Source: Stratiformator vulcanicus | GTDB taxonomy: Bacteria; Planctomycetota; Planctomycetia; Planctomycetales; Planctomycetaceae | Length of the DNA: 64,000 nt | Direction: 5' to 3' | NCBI RefSeq assembly: GCF_007744515.1 | Contig: NZ_CP036268.1 | Span: 3,084,712 to 3,148,711 of the forward strand | In this document: positions 18,391-27,123 of the stretch, piece after piece | Position numbering within the stretch: the first letter of the stretch is position 1 | Layout of the letters: each line of letters starts with the position of its first letter | Translations under genes and position numbers: made by a program | Notes under the pieces: model-generated | Seen by the model: the letters and a program-made list of their open reading frames with translations, nothing else | What the model was told of the DNA's origin: nothing | Database searches by the model: none

Positions 18391-18774
18391 ATTGAGGAGC
18401 GGGGAGCGAGTAGGGCGGGCTGTGCCCGCCGGAGCGAGTGTTTCTTTCGCAGAGTCTGCCCGGCAATGCCGCGACGTTCAAACGTGCCATTCGAATCTCA
18501 TGTTCGACGGTGGCCCGGTTCCTATAGAACCGGGGCGCGTGAGCCGCAAAAGATATTGGGTCCGAATCGTAGCTCTGGACCGGCGACGCACTGCCAGCAT
18601 CGTTCTGCGACCTCTTGTCGCTGCGCGACCCGGACCTACAGGGTCCGGGCCACCCGCTTCTGACTTCTGACTTCTCAATTCTGACTTCTAACTTCTCGCT
18701 TCTCGCTCCTCACTTCTCACTTCTCACTTCTCGCTTCCCGCTTCCCGCTTCTCGCTCCGCGGGCACAGCCCGCC
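18391..18774. repeat. Nested repeat block: family C ends, family A core, heptanucleotide tract
   Basis: 18408-18436 is GTAGGGCGGGCTGTGCCCGCC plus GGAGCGAG (family C, REP-like). 18509-18655 is a divergent family A double hairpin. 18657-18756 is a pyrimidine tract with 7-base periodicity (CTTCTGA, CTTCTCA, CTTCTCG variants). 18757-18778 is the family C palindrome in inverted orientation. The whole block is therefore bounded by inverted family C hairpins and fills the space between hisH and hisA. Confidence 0.75.
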
Positions 18775-19377
18775 CTACATCACTGCGAAGTTTTTAAGCA
18801 GGTGGAGGCCTTCGGCTTGGCTTTTCTCCGGGTGGAATTGGGTGGCGAAGAGGTTGCCGCGGCGGATGGCGCTGGTGAAAGGGGGGCCGTATTGGGTGCG
18901 GGCGGCGACTACCGAGTCGTCTGCGGGCACCACGTAATAGCTATGCACGAAGTAGAAGTGGGCGGCGTCAGGGATGCCGGCGAACAGGGGATCGTCACCG
19001 GCCGCTTGGAGTGTGTTCCAGCCCATGTGGGGAACCTTGCCGGGGACGTCCTGAAAGCGGACGACCTCGCCGGGGATGACGCCGAGGCCTTCGTATTCAC
19101 CGTCTTCATAGCTGCGGTCGAAGAGCAGTTGCAGACCGAGGCAGATGCCGAGCAGCGGTCGGTCGGCTTCGATTTGATCGAGCACGGGCCGATCGAGCTT
19201 TTGCTCGCGGAGTGCGGCGATTGCATCACGAAACGCACCGACACCGGGCAGGATCATCTTGTCGGCCCCGGCAAGCTCCGCCGGGTCGCTACAGATGCGA
19301 GCCTCGGCTCCCACCTTCTCGCACGCTTTCTGCACGCTGCGAAGATTGCCCATGCCGTAATCGACGATTGAGATCAT
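18775..19377 (-). CDS. hisH: HisH, imidazole glycerol phosphate synthase glutaminase subunit
   Basis: A 200-residue class I glutamine amidotransferase. The catalytic Cys is in [18 protein letters not shown] and the His/Glu pair in [16 protein letters not shown]; the oxyanion region PGVGAFRDA is present. With HisF it makes imidazole glycerol phosphate and AICAR from PRFAR; hisF is not in this window. The start [20 protein letters not shown] is typical. Its last codons lie in the inverted family C hairpin, so the gene's end and the repeat overlap slightly. Confidence 0.95.
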   Translation of the reverse strand: MISIVDYGMGNLRSVQKACEKVGAEARICSDPAELAGADKMILPGVGAFRDAIAALREQKLDRPVLDQIEADRPLLGICLGLQLLFDRSYEDGEYEGLGVIPGEVVRFQDVPGKVPHMGWNTLQAAGDDPLFAGIPDAAHFYFVHSYYVVPADDSVVAARTQYGPPFTSAIRRGNLFATQFHPEKSQAEGLHLLKNFAVM

Positions 19378-19418
19378 GTTGAGTTGAGGGTCTAGAGGCG
19401 AGAGTCTAGGGGCAGGTA

Positions 19419-20699
19419 TTAAGTGTTTTTTCCGCGCCAGCGTCGGTTGTGTCGGGAGAGACTCCAGTTGTCGCCGGGGGGTTCGCAGCGAAGGCCCGGT
19501 TGCTCGCGGCGGGAAGCATCATATTGGAGTTGGTCGGCCGAACTCCACGCTTCGAGTTCGAGCCAGTCTTCATCAATCCCGGCGAGTTGTTTGAGCAACC
19601 GCATTCCGCGGAGCAGCACGGCGAGAATTGCCGTGATTGCCACCGCCATGGGCAGCAGCAGCGGACCGAGCAGAAATATCCGTTCGGCAGCGGGCCAGAT
19701 GAGCGGCCAGGCGACGATCATCGCGATCGCCCCGAGGCTGAGCCACGGCCCAAAAGGAATTTCATGGTCAAAGCGAAATGGGAGCCGGAACAGAACGCAG
19801 ACCGCCGAGAGGACCAGCTTTACGGCCACAAACGCCAGCGCAAAAACCGGGGCGACAAAGAAGACCGCCAACACCGGCTGCCATCCAAGAAAGGCTCCCA
19901 CCATCCCCATCAGCATCACATCGCCGAAGCCCATCGCCTCGCGATTGAGCCCCCAATGGCCGACGATGCGAACGATCCACACGACCCCCGCCCCCGCGAT
20001 GATTCCCGCAATTGAGGCGAGCAGCGCGTGCAAATGCGGCCACGGACACAGCAACGTCGGCACGACGAGGTCGCCGATGGCAAACGGATCGCCCCGACTC
20101 CACCCGAGCGCCGCGGCAATCGACGGATCGTAATAGTAAAGCGGAACCAACAACGTTCCGCCCGACAGCAGCGCGAAGATGACGCCGAATAGCGCGAAGG
20201 GAACGGTGCTACCGTCGGGAATGAGCATGCTGCTCAGATCGATGAACGTCGCGATCACGAGGCCTTGCACGAGGACGACGTGTCCGATGACGAGGCAGGC
20301 GACTCTCCATCCGCCGGGAGAAAGACAGACGCTTGCCCCCGATGTCATCGGCTGCGGTGTCCACTGAGTATCAGCCCAATAGACCGCGACACAGAGGAGG
20401 CCGTCGAGTAATTCGACGACCGTTCGCCGCGCCTCAGATTTCCAATGCTGCACGCGGTAAGGGTTGCCGGGCAGCCAGCGACCGATCACAGGAAGATGAT
20501 GAAACCAACGCTGAGCCGACCAGAGCGTCCGCTCGTACGCTTCGGGAAACAGCGCCGACTGAAGTTGCTCTCGCAAGCCGCGTCCGGTTAGTTCACACCG
20601 CTCGAACCGATCGACGCAACGGTTGCAGAATCGACCGGCGATGGTGCCGAATACGAACAGCGCAGCGACTCCGACCCACCACCAGAAATCGCCGTTCAT
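19419..20699 (-). CDS. Prepilin peptidase (A24 family, leader peptidase-like)
   Basis: A 426-residue inner-membrane protein with about eight hydrophobic segments. It has the two aspartates of GxGD-type prepilin peptidases: one in [13 protein letters not shown] and one in [18 protein letters not shown]. The N-terminal region keeps the [14 protein letters not shown] layout but differs from the usual cysteine-rich methylase domain, so methyltransferase activity is doubtful. It should cleave leaders such as RRGFTLIEL of the DUF1559 protein at 11133-12083 and others elsewhere. Its ATG overlaps the aroK stop by 4 bases, placing it in an operon with aromatic and histidine genes. Confidence 0.85.
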   Translation of the reverse strand: MNGDFWWWVGVAALFVFGTIAGRFCNRCVDRFERCELTGRGLREQLQSALFPEAYERTLWSAQRWFHHLPVIGRWLPGNPYRVQHWKSEARRTVVELLDGLLCVAVYWADTQWTPQPMTSGASVCLSPGGWRVACLVIGHVVLVQGLVIATFIDLSSMLIPDGSTVPFALFGVIFALLSGGTLLVPLYYYDPSIAAALGWSRGDPFAIGDLVVPTLLCPWPHLHALLASIAGIIAGAGVVWIVRIVGHWGLNREAMGFGDVMLMGMVGAFLGWQPVLAVFFVAPVFALAFVAVKLVLSAVCVLFRLPFRFDHEIPFGPWLSLGAIAMIVAWPLIWPAAERIFLLGPLLLPMAVAITAILAVLLRGMRLLKQLAGIDEDWLELEAWSSADQLQYDASRREQPGLRCEPPGDNWSLSRHNRRWRGKNT

Positions 20700-21250
20700 G
20701 CGTTGAACCAGACGGCGCGGCGTTTTCGGAGAAACATCTCGATCCGATCGGCGATCTGGTCGGGCGACAGTTCGTCAACATCGACTGTCAGGGAAGCCGC
20801 CTGCCGATAGATCGGCTCCCGCAGCGATAACATACGGACGATCTCAACGCGCCCCCCCGTGCCGGTCAGATTCGGCCGACGGTCGGGGGACGATTCGTCG
20901 CCGGCAATTCGCCCGGCAAGCACGTCGACGGTTGCGGAGAGATAGACGACTTCGCCCGCTGCTTTCATTTCAGCGCGGGTCTCGTCGTTGATCGCGGCTC
21001 CTCCTCCTGCGGCCACGATGATCGCGCTCGACTTCAGCAGATCACGCATGACCTGCCGCTCGAGTTCGCGGAACGTCGACTCCCCTTCAAGTTCGAAGAT
21101 CTGAGAGATGGACCGTTCGGCCCGTCGTTCGATCTCGGCGTCGGCGTCGACCGAGGTCCATCCGAGCCGGGTGGCCAACAGCGGCGCAATGCTCGACTTC
21201 CCGCTTCCGCGGTAGCCGATGAGGGTGATGACGCCGGGGGTTTCGTTCAC
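20696..21250 (-). CDS. aroK: Shikimate kinase
   Basis: A 184-residue P-loop kinase: Walker A GYRGSGKSS, substrate-binding DADAEIERRAERSISQIFE, STFRELE, and GGGAAINDETR. It phosphorylates shikimate in the chorismate pathway, directly after the dehydrogenase encoded upstream. The start is a GTG at 21250. 42 bases separate it from the upstream aroDE gene, and it overlaps the prepilin peptidase gene downstream. Confidence 0.95.
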   Translation of the reverse strand: MNETPGVITLIGYRGSGKSSIAPLLATRLGWTSVDADAEIERRAERSISQIFELEGESTFRELERQVMRDLLKSSAIIVAAGGGAAINDETRAEMKAAGEVVYLSATVDVLAGRIAGDESSPDRRPNLTGTGGRVEIVRMLSLREPIYRQAASLTVDVDELSPDQIADRIEMFLRKRRAVWFNA

Positions 21251-21292
21251 GCGTTCTCTGGTCGAAGTAGCTCAACTCGATTGGCAACAACT

Positions 21293-22783
21293 CTAACTTG
21301 GGAGCCGGGCCGCGGAAATCTCTCGTCGCAAGTCGCGTCGCAACAGCGGCAGGGAGGCCGGCAGGCCGGTGAACAATTCAAACTGGGCGGCCGCCTGGCG
21401 GACAAACATTTCCAAACCCGACACGGTCAGGCATCCGCGACTGCGGGCTTGCTTGAGAAACAGTGTGTTCTCAGGCGTGTAAATGGTGTCGAACGCGACA
21501 CCATGTTCCGAAAAGGCGTTGTCCGGGAATGGTGTCTCATCGACGTTCGGATGCATCCCGACGGGCGTGCAATTGACGACCACTTCGTAAGTTTCCGAGC
21601 TGCGATTTTCCCAACTCACGATGTGGCAGCCGATTTCGGCCGCAAGTTTCTCCGCCTTCGGTCGCGTCCGCCCCGTGATCGTGACCAAAGCGCCCGACCG
21701 AATCAGCCCGACCGCGACGGCACGAGCGACGCCGCCCGATCCGAGGATGATCGCCCGCTTGCCGGATACGGTCGCGTCGGGATCGGTCTCGCGTATGGCG
21801 TCGACGAGGCTCGAGAGGGCCGCGGTGTAGTCGGTATTCGCCGCGACCCACTGGCTTCCATCCCGATAGAGCGTGTTGGAGGCACCGATCTGCATGACAT
21901 CGTCGTCGGCCCGGGCCGCCGCGCGAACGGCTTCCTCCTTGTGAGGAATCGTTACGCTGAACCCATCAAAGCCCAGCGTCGCGTAGTCTGCGAAGGCCGA
22001 GGCGAATGACCCCTTGGGAACCAAGAGCGGGAGATAGACGGCGTCGAGCCGGGAATCGCGGAGCAATTGATTGTGCAGCCTCGGGCTCTTGCTGTGCCCG
22101 ATCGGATCGCCCATCACACCGAACAGTTGGGTCTTTGCCGTGATCCGCTCGTAGAAGTACTCGTGCTGCATCTGATCGAACGAAACCTGGCCCGGAGCCA
22201 TGACCCGGTCCTGGCTGAACGAGGCATAGGTGAACGGGGCCCCGTAGCGGCCGCACAGGACGCGACTAAGTAGCCCGAGTTCGCCCATGCAGAAGCCAAC
22301 CGTGGGAATCGACGCGCGACGCACGAGGTTGAGCATCCGCACGTTGTCGGAGGGGTGAAGCGCGGTCGTCACGATTTTGACGACGTCGGCATCACAGTCG
22401 GCAAGCCGGCGATGAATCTCGTCGATATTGTCCGGCGTTTCGGAGAAGTCGTGATAGCTGACGATCCGCTGCGTGTCGCCGTGACGGGGGATTCGTTTCG
22501 CGGCGTCCTCTTCAAGGTCGACATATTCGGCGCCCTCGATGATCGCCTGGCGGAGCAGGCCGAGGCGTTGCTCCTCCGACCCGGCCCAGCGACCCTGATC
22601 AGCCGGGCGTCGGCAGGTCACGACGGTCGGGACCGGCCGATCCTTGAGCAATCGCGGAAGATCTGGCGACTTCTTGAGCCAGTCGATCCGCAGCTCCAAC
22701 AACTTCGCGCGCCGCTCGAACAGCGCGTGCTGTTCGGCAATCATCATCTCATGCCGGGTCCGGCCGATACTGACACAAATCAT
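21293..22783 (-). CDS. Bifunctional 3-dehydroquinate dehydratase / shikimate dehydrogenase
   Basis: A 496-residue fusion. Residues 1 to about 215 are a type I dehydroquinase with the catalytic His in SYHDFSETP and the Schiff-base Lys in ADVVKIVTTA. Residues 220-490 are a shikimate dehydrogenase with FGVMGDPIGHSKSPRLHNQL, FSVTIPHKE, the nucleotide-binding LGSGGVARAVAVGL, NCTPVGMHP and the terminal GLEMFVRQAAAQFELFTG. It covers two consecutive steps of the shikimate pathway. Such fusions are known in plants and Chlamydia as well as in planctomycetes. It is the first gene of the minus-strand operon; the sigma factor gene is divergent, 174 bases away. Confidence 0.93.
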   Translation of the reverse strand: MICVSIGRTRHEMMIAEQHALFERRAKLLELRIDWLKKSPDLPRLLKDRPVPTVVTCRRPADQGRWAGSEEQRLGLLRQAIIEGAEYVDLEEDAAKRIPRHGDTQRIVSYHDFSETPDNIDEIHRRLADCDADVVKIVTTALHPSDNVRMLNLVRRASIPTVGFCMGELGLLSRVLCGRYGAPFTYASFSQDRVMAPGQVSFDQMQHEYFYERITAKTQLFGVMGDPIGHSKSPRLHNQLLRDSRLDAVYLPLLVPKGSFASAFADYATLGFDGFSVTIPHKEEAVRAAARADDDVMQIGASNTLYRDGSQWVAANTDYTAALSSLVDAIRETDPDATVSGKRAIILGSGGVARAVAVGLIRSGALVTITGRTRPKAEKLAAEIGCHIVSWENRSSETYEVVVNCTPVGMHPNVDETPFPDNAFSEHGVAFDTIYTPENTLFLKQARSRGCLTVSGLEMFVRQAAAQFELFTGLPASLPLLRRDLRREISAARLPS

Positions 22784-22957
22784 CGAAATCGGTTTTCAAG
22801 TGCGGAAGTCGGGCGAGGATGGTCCGCAACGCCCGAGAATTCAAGCGATGCGACGAAGCCCGCCGGCAGTAATGCGCGACCCCTCAAAGCGATCTCGCAG
22901 GAAATACATCGGAATTTTGAACCCCGCCTTCGCTCGTAACGACCTATTGACAGCACG

Positions 22958-23542
22958 ATGAAACGCACCGCCCACACGATCCTCGACGAATATCTCGTCC
23001 TCGCCGCCCAGCAGGGTGATGAGATGGCGATGTCGCGGCTCGTCGGGCGGTTCGACGAACCCTTCCGGCGATACGCGGCTCGCCTGATGGGGAATCCCGA
23101 GGAGGCCGCGGATGCGGTTCAGGAGGCGTGGATGAAAATCGTCAAAGGGATTCGCAGTCTCGACGACCCGGCACGATTCCGCAGTTGGGCGTATCGGATC
23201 GTCAATCGGCGGTGCTGTGATCGCTTGCGGGCGGGTGTCCGACGTTTCGAATCGAGCACGCTGGCCATCGAACCGGAAGACACGCACGCAGGCCGCGGGC
23301 CCGGCGATCCTATCGAGGAGGCCGAGCAACTCGCGGAGTTGCGGGCTGCCCTCCAAAACCTACCGCAAGACCGACGGGAACTGCTCGCCATGTACTACAT
23401 GGACGACCTGACGGTGCGGGAGATTGCCGAAGTCCTCGATGTGAAACCGGGGACCGTGAAATCTCGCTTGCACTACGCCCGCGAGGAGCTCAGGAGGTAT
23501 CTCGAACCGGCGGAGCGAACGGCTCAGTCGGTCCAATCATAA
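22958..23542 (+). CDS. ECF-type RNA polymerase sigma factor
   Basis: A 194-residue sigma-70 family protein. Region 2 (about residues 25-95) includes DAVQEAWMKIVKGIRSLDDP and WAYRIVNRRCCDRLR. Region 4 (about 125-185) includes LPQDRRELLAMYYMDDLTVR and VLDVKPGTVKSRLHYAREEL. It directs transcription of an unknown regulon. The next gene encodes a DUF6768 membrane protein 29 bases downstream, the usual partner of this sigma type, which may act as its regulator (inference). Confidence 0.93.
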   Translation: MKRTAHTILDEYLVLAAQQGDEMAMSRLVGRFDEPFRRYAARLMGNPEEAADAVQEAWMKIVKGIRSLDDPARFRSWAYRIVNRRCCDRLRAGVRRFESSTLAIEPEDTHAGRGPGDPIEEAEQLAELRAALQNLPQDRRELLAMYYMDDLTVREIAEVLDVKPGTVKSRLHYAREELRRYLEPAERTAQSVQS

Positions 23543-23571
23543 AACTCACTTATTTCACGAAAGGAGAGATC

Positions 23572-23976
23572 ATGTCATCACCATCACCCACCTCGGCGTT
23601 GGACGAAAAGATTCGCGCGGCGTTTCACGCCGAAGAGGCCGACCTGTTGGCCTCGGCCGATGAGCAACCGCTCTCGGAACAGGTGCTGGCGACCTTTCGC
23701 GGACGCAGCCGCTGGCTGGTCGGCATCGTTTGGACCGCCGTGACCGTATGGTCGGTCGTGTTGTTCACGTGCGGCTACCAGTTTTATCTGGCCACCGAAC
23801 CGAAAGCGGTCGTCGGCTGGGGCGTCGGCGTTCTATTCGCCGTCGTCGCGATCTCGATGCTGAAGATCTGGTACTGGATGGAACTGAATCGCAACGCGGT
23901 GACGCGGGAGGTCAAACGAGTCGAACTCCTGCTGGCTACGCTCGTCAGCGAACGTGATTCCAATGCGGGAGAGTGA
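23572..23976 (+). CDS. DUF6768 family membrane protein
   Basis: A 134-residue protein. A cytoplasmic-looking N-terminus (LDEKIRAAFHAEEADLL) is followed by two membrane helices (about residues 50-72 and 82-102) and the family hallmark MLKIWYWMELNRNAVTREVK with a short coiled coil. AAAGGAGA precedes the ATG, a strong ribosome site. Members of this family sit next to ECF sigma factors in planctomycetes and Alteromonadales-like bacteria; an anti-sigma role is suspected but not shown. Confidence 0.85.
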   Translation: MSSPSPTSALDEKIRAAFHAEEADLLASADEQPLSEQVLATFRGRSRWLVGIVWTAVTVWSVVLFTCGYQFYLATEPKAVVGWGVGVLFAVVAISMLKIWYWMELNRNAVTREVKRVELLLATLVSERDSNAGE

Positions 23977-23986
23977 AGCGGGTTGA

Positions 23987-24062
23987 AGCTGTCAGCTATC
24001 GGCTTTCAGCTTTCGACTCTCAACTCTCAACTCTCGACTCGGCGGGCACAGCCCGCCTTACG
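23987..24062. repeat. Heptanucleotide tract plus family C hairpin
   Basis: 23987-24040 is a pyrimidine tract with CTCTCAA-type 7-base units. 24041-24062 is the GGCGGGCACAGCCCGCC palindrome of family C. Together they fill the space between the convergent DUF6768 and mutL genes, the same tract-plus-hairpin combination as at 18657-18778. Confidence 0.7.
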
Positions 24063-24065
24063 AAG

Positions 24066-25946
24066 TTAGCCCAATCGGCCGAACTGGCGGTCGAGTTCTT
24101 CCCGGCTTAGAAGCAGGGCCGTCGGTCGTCCGTGCGGGCAGTGGTGGGAGTTTTCGACGAGGTGCCGCTGGGCGAGCAGGGAATGCATCTCGTCGTCACT
24201 AAGCCGTTGCCCCGCTTTGATCGCCGCCTTGCAGGACATCATGTGCAGCAGCGAATCGATGCTGTCGCGTCGGGTCGGATCGCCGTCGGTCTCGCCAATG
24301 CGTTCGAGCAGGTCGCGAAACAGCGTGACGTAGTCGGCTTTGGCCAACAGGGCGGGGTAGCCTGACAGGAGCACCGTGTTCCCGCCGAAGTCCTCAACGC
24401 TGTAACCGAGCTTGCCGAACAGTTCGAGATGCTCGATCGCAATGTGCGCCTCTTTGGGCGACAGCTCCAGCGACTCCGGCACCAACAGCTTCTGCGTCTC
24501 GACGGCTCCCTCAAGCACCCGCCGACGCAGTGACTCGTACATCACCCGCTCATGCAGGGCGTGCTGATCGAACACCGCCAGCCCGCTGTCGGTCTCGGAC
24601 ACGATGTAGGTGTCGAGAATCTGCATGACGCGGGCGTCGGGTTGGTTGGGCGGCGGTGCGTCGGTGGGTGCGGGCGTCGGTGAGTCAGCGTTCGACAAGG
24701 AATCCGTCTCGGGCGCCCCCTCGCCCTCACGCACACTTGCCCTCTCGCCATCCCCCGTCTCGCTCGCCTCTTCCACCACCGGCTTCCAAGACTCCAATGC
24801 CGAAGACGCCCACTCTTTCAGTTCAAGTTGGCGATCGTGCTGCTGCTCTTCGAGCGGCTGCGTACTTTGCTCCTCGCCCCGTTTCCCCGCCGGGGCCCGC
24901 ATCGTGCCGCTGAGGTCGAGGCTGAGGAAGCGGGTGCGTAGCGTCGAGAGCAGTTGCCGGTAGAGGCTCGACGAATCTTCGAAGCGGACTTCGTTCTTGG
25001 TGGGATGGACGTTGACGTCGACCATCTCCGGCGGCATTTCCAGAAACAGATACGCGATCGGATGTCGCCCGACCATCACGAGGCCGCGGTACGCCTCGCC
25101 GAGGGCGTGCTGCAACGAGCGATCCTGAATGTAACGACCGTTCAGGAACAGATACTGCCCCTTCCGCGAGCCCTTGCTCAGCTCCGGATGCCCCACAAAG
25201 CCCCACAGCTTCACCTCACCCACTTCCGACTCGACGGGGATCAATCGCTCCGTGGTGGCCGAACCGTAGAAGAGTTCCAACCGGTCGATCAGGCTGTCGG
25301 TGGCGGGCAGATCGAACACCGTCCGCCCGTCGTGCTTGAGCACCGCGGCTAATCGCGGATGGGCGAGGGCCAGTCGGGTGAACTGCTCGGCGACATGCCC
25401 GAACTCGGTCGAGACGGTCTTCAGGAATTTCCGCCGCACCGGCGTGTTGTGAAACAGATTCGCGACTTCGACCTGCGTCCCGACCGGGCAGCCGACCGGC
25501 TGCGGGTCGCCTAAGCCGTCGCCATGACCGTGGCCGTGTCCGTCGACTTTGAGTTCCGAGCCGACTTCGTGATCGGCGGTCCGGCTGCGGAGGCGGAACC
25601 GGCTGACCGAGGCGATCGAAGCCAGTGCTTCACCGCGGAAGCCCATCGTGCGGACCCGGAACAGGTCATCGGCCTCCTGCAACTTGCTGGTCGCGTGGCT
25701 GGCGATTGCGAGAGGGAGGTCGTCGGGCTCGATCCCCTCGCCGTCATCAGTGACGCGGATCAGGTCGGTCCCGCCGCGCGCGACCTCCAGCTCGACCCGC
25801 GTCGCGAGTGCGTCGAGGCTGTTCTCGAGCAGCTCCTTGACGACGCTCGCCGGGCGTTCGATGACCTCGCCGGCCGCGATTTTGTTGACGACGTCCGCCT
25901 CGAGGCGGCGAATCCGCGGCGTCGTGCCCGCTGTGAGTAGCTCCAT
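24066..25946 (-). CDS. mutL: DNA mismatch repair protein MutL
   Basis: A 626-residue MutL. The N-terminal GHKL ATPase has NSLDALATRVELEVA, DDGEGI and MGFRGEALASIASVS. The middle shows NTPVRRKFL and the NVHPTKNEVRF end. After an acidic, poorly conserved linker (about residues 350-430) comes the dimerisation/endonuclease domain with the complete DQHA(X)2E(X)4E motif (DQHALHERVMYE, near residue 460), MSCKAAIKAG and CPHGRPT. So this is a nicking-type MutL, as in bacteria without MutH. A Gly/His-rich insert (DGHGHGHGDGLGD) interrupts the ATPase domain near residue 140. mutS is not in the window. Confidence 0.96.
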   Translation of the reverse strand: MELLTAGTTPRIRRLEADVVNKIAAGEVIERPASVVKELLENSLDALATRVELEVARGGTDLIRVTDDGEGIEPDDLPLAIASHATSKLQEADDLFRVRTMGFRGEALASIASVSRFRLRSRTADHEVGSELKVDGHGHGHGDGLGDPQPVGCPVGTQVEVANLFHNTPVRRKFLKTVSTEFGHVAEQFTRLALAHPRLAAVLKHDGRTVFDLPATDSLIDRLELFYGSATTERLIPVESEVGEVKLWGFVGHPELSKGSRKGQYLFLNGRYIQDRSLQHALGEAYRGLVMVGRHPIAYLFLEMPPEMVDVNVHPTKNEVRFEDSSSLYRQLLSTLRTRFLSLDLSGTMRAPAGKRGEEQSTQPLEEQQHDRQLELKEWASSALESWKPVVEEASETGDGERASVREGEGAPETDSLSNADSPTPAPTDAPPPNQPDARVMQILDTYIVSETDSGLAVFDQHALHERVMYESLRRRVLEGAVETQKLLVPESLELSPKEAHIAIEHLELFGKLGYSVEDFGGNTVLLSGYPALLAKADYVTLFRDLLERIGETDGDPTRRDSIDSLLHMMSCKAAIKAGQRLSDDEMHSLLAQRHLVENSHHCPHGRPTALLLSREELDRQFGRLG

Positions 25947-26035
25947 GCCCGCTATTATAAGCCGGCTGCGGAGATCGCAAGCGTGAGGGGGAGAGCGGGA
26001 GAGCGGGCGAGGGAGGGGGCTGGTGCGGGTGGCGA

Positions 26036-26190
26036 TGAAGTCAGAAGTCAGAAGTCAGAAGTTAGAAGTTAGAAGTCAGGAGTCAGGAGCACGATGTTCA
26101 CTCGGCTTTACTCTCTCCGCTTCCGGCTTTCCGCTCTCCGCTTTCCGCTTTCGCCCCTCCCTGCTCCTCGCTCCCCGCTCCTTACCCCCT
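26036..26190. repeat. Heptanucleotide repeat tract (GAAGTCA and related units)
   Basis: 26036-26098 is AGAAGTC/AGAAGTT units in tandem; 26107-26190 is a pyrimidine stretch with CGCTTTC-like units. It overlaps the 3' end of the minus-strand membrane protein gene. Confidence 0.75.
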
Positions 26191-26888
26191 TCGCGCACAT
26201 CGAACTCTTCCACCAGTTCCGCCCGGCGTTCGGCAATGCGGCGGTCGAACTCGGCCAGAGCGTCGAGGGCCTTATCCCGACTCGTGACGAGGCCGATGAT
26301 CAGATATTGGGTGATGGCGAAGGTGTAGCAGACCCAGCCGACGATCCAATCGTCGTACATCCGCTCGTACTGTTCGGGATCGTTGACATCTGGATAACCG
26401 CCATAGATGGCCGCGAGCAGGGCGAACACGGGGGAGGACCGCGCCAGGTGCTGGCAGGCAAGCCCTTTGGCTAACTGGCGCCACGATCGTTTCACGCTGC
26501 CGAAGGGGCGTCTCCAATCGAAGCCCCGCCACGACGGCCCCGGGTGGATGATCGTGAACAGCTCCTGATCGGGCATCGACTCGATCACGCCGATCGCCAG
26601 CATCAGCCGCAGACCGACGGTGATCCAGGCGTAGTTCTCCTGCAGGTTCAGCGGGACCCATCCGAAAATGAGGTCCTCCATGTTCGCCGTCGCGCACAGC
26701 AGCACCAGCGAGGCCCGAAACCACTGTTCGAGGTCTTTCTCCAATTCCGCATCAAGCTCCTGCAAACGAACGACGCGTCGGAGGAACAGCCGAAACAGCG
26801 GGATCGCCAACAGCCCCACCACGATCCGTACCAGCGGCCGCAAAATCGGCCGGGCGAAACTCATGATCAACGAGAGCAGGGGGCCCAT
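26076..26888 (-). CDS. Conserved hypothetical membrane protein with repeat-encoded tail
   Basis: A 270-residue protein starting MGPLLSLIMSFARPILRPLV. It has an N-terminal hydrophobic segment (about residues 15-38), an amphipathic helix (ELDAELEKDLEQWFRASLVL), further hydrophobic segments (about 65-105 and 185-205) and a charged C-terminal helix (DKALDALAEFDRRIAERRAE). I do not recognise a named family. The last 35-38 residues (GARSREGRKRKAES and onward) are encoded by the heptanucleotide tract and are Arg/Lys/Ser/Glu-rich, so they are probably not part of the fold. It lies downstream of the retron reverse transcriptase in the same direction, 235 bases away, but its look is that of a housekeeping protein. 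Confidence 0.65.
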   Translation of the reverse strand: MGPLLSLIMSFARPILRPLVRIVVGLLAIPLFRLFLRRVVRLQELDAELEKDLEQWFRASLVLLCATANMEDLIFGWVPLNLQENYAWITVGLRLMLAIGVIESMPDQELFTIIHPGPSWRGFDWRRPFGSVKRSWRQLAKGLACQHLARSSPVFALLAAIYGGYPDVNDPEQYERMYDDWIVGWVCYTFAITQYLIIGLVTSRDKALDALAEFDRRIAERRAELVEEFDVREGGKERGARSREGRKRKAESGKPEAERVKPSEHRAPDS

Positions 26889-26996
26889 GCGTCGGACGAC
26901 CGTTGAGAAACGATTTACGGAGCGAATTCAAACCCGTCGCCGGGAACGGGCCGGAGGTGGAGGATAGTGGATCGCCAATGCCGCGGGGAGGCTGGG

Positions 26997-27091
26997 AGGT
27001 GAGAGGTGAGAGGTGAGAGGTGAGAGGGTATCTGCTCCTAACTCCTAACTTCCGACTTCTGACTTCTGACTTCTGACTTCTATCTTCATGG
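26997..27091. repeat. Heptanucleotide tract between RT and membrane protein genes
   Basis: Four GTGAGAG units, a short spacer, then CTCCTAA/CTTCTGA pyrimidine units. The two halves are partly complementary and have the same 7-base period as the other tracts. Confidence 0.7.
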
Positions 27092-27123
27092 CCTGCCACT
27101 CCCCCGCTCTCCCGCTCGCCCTG

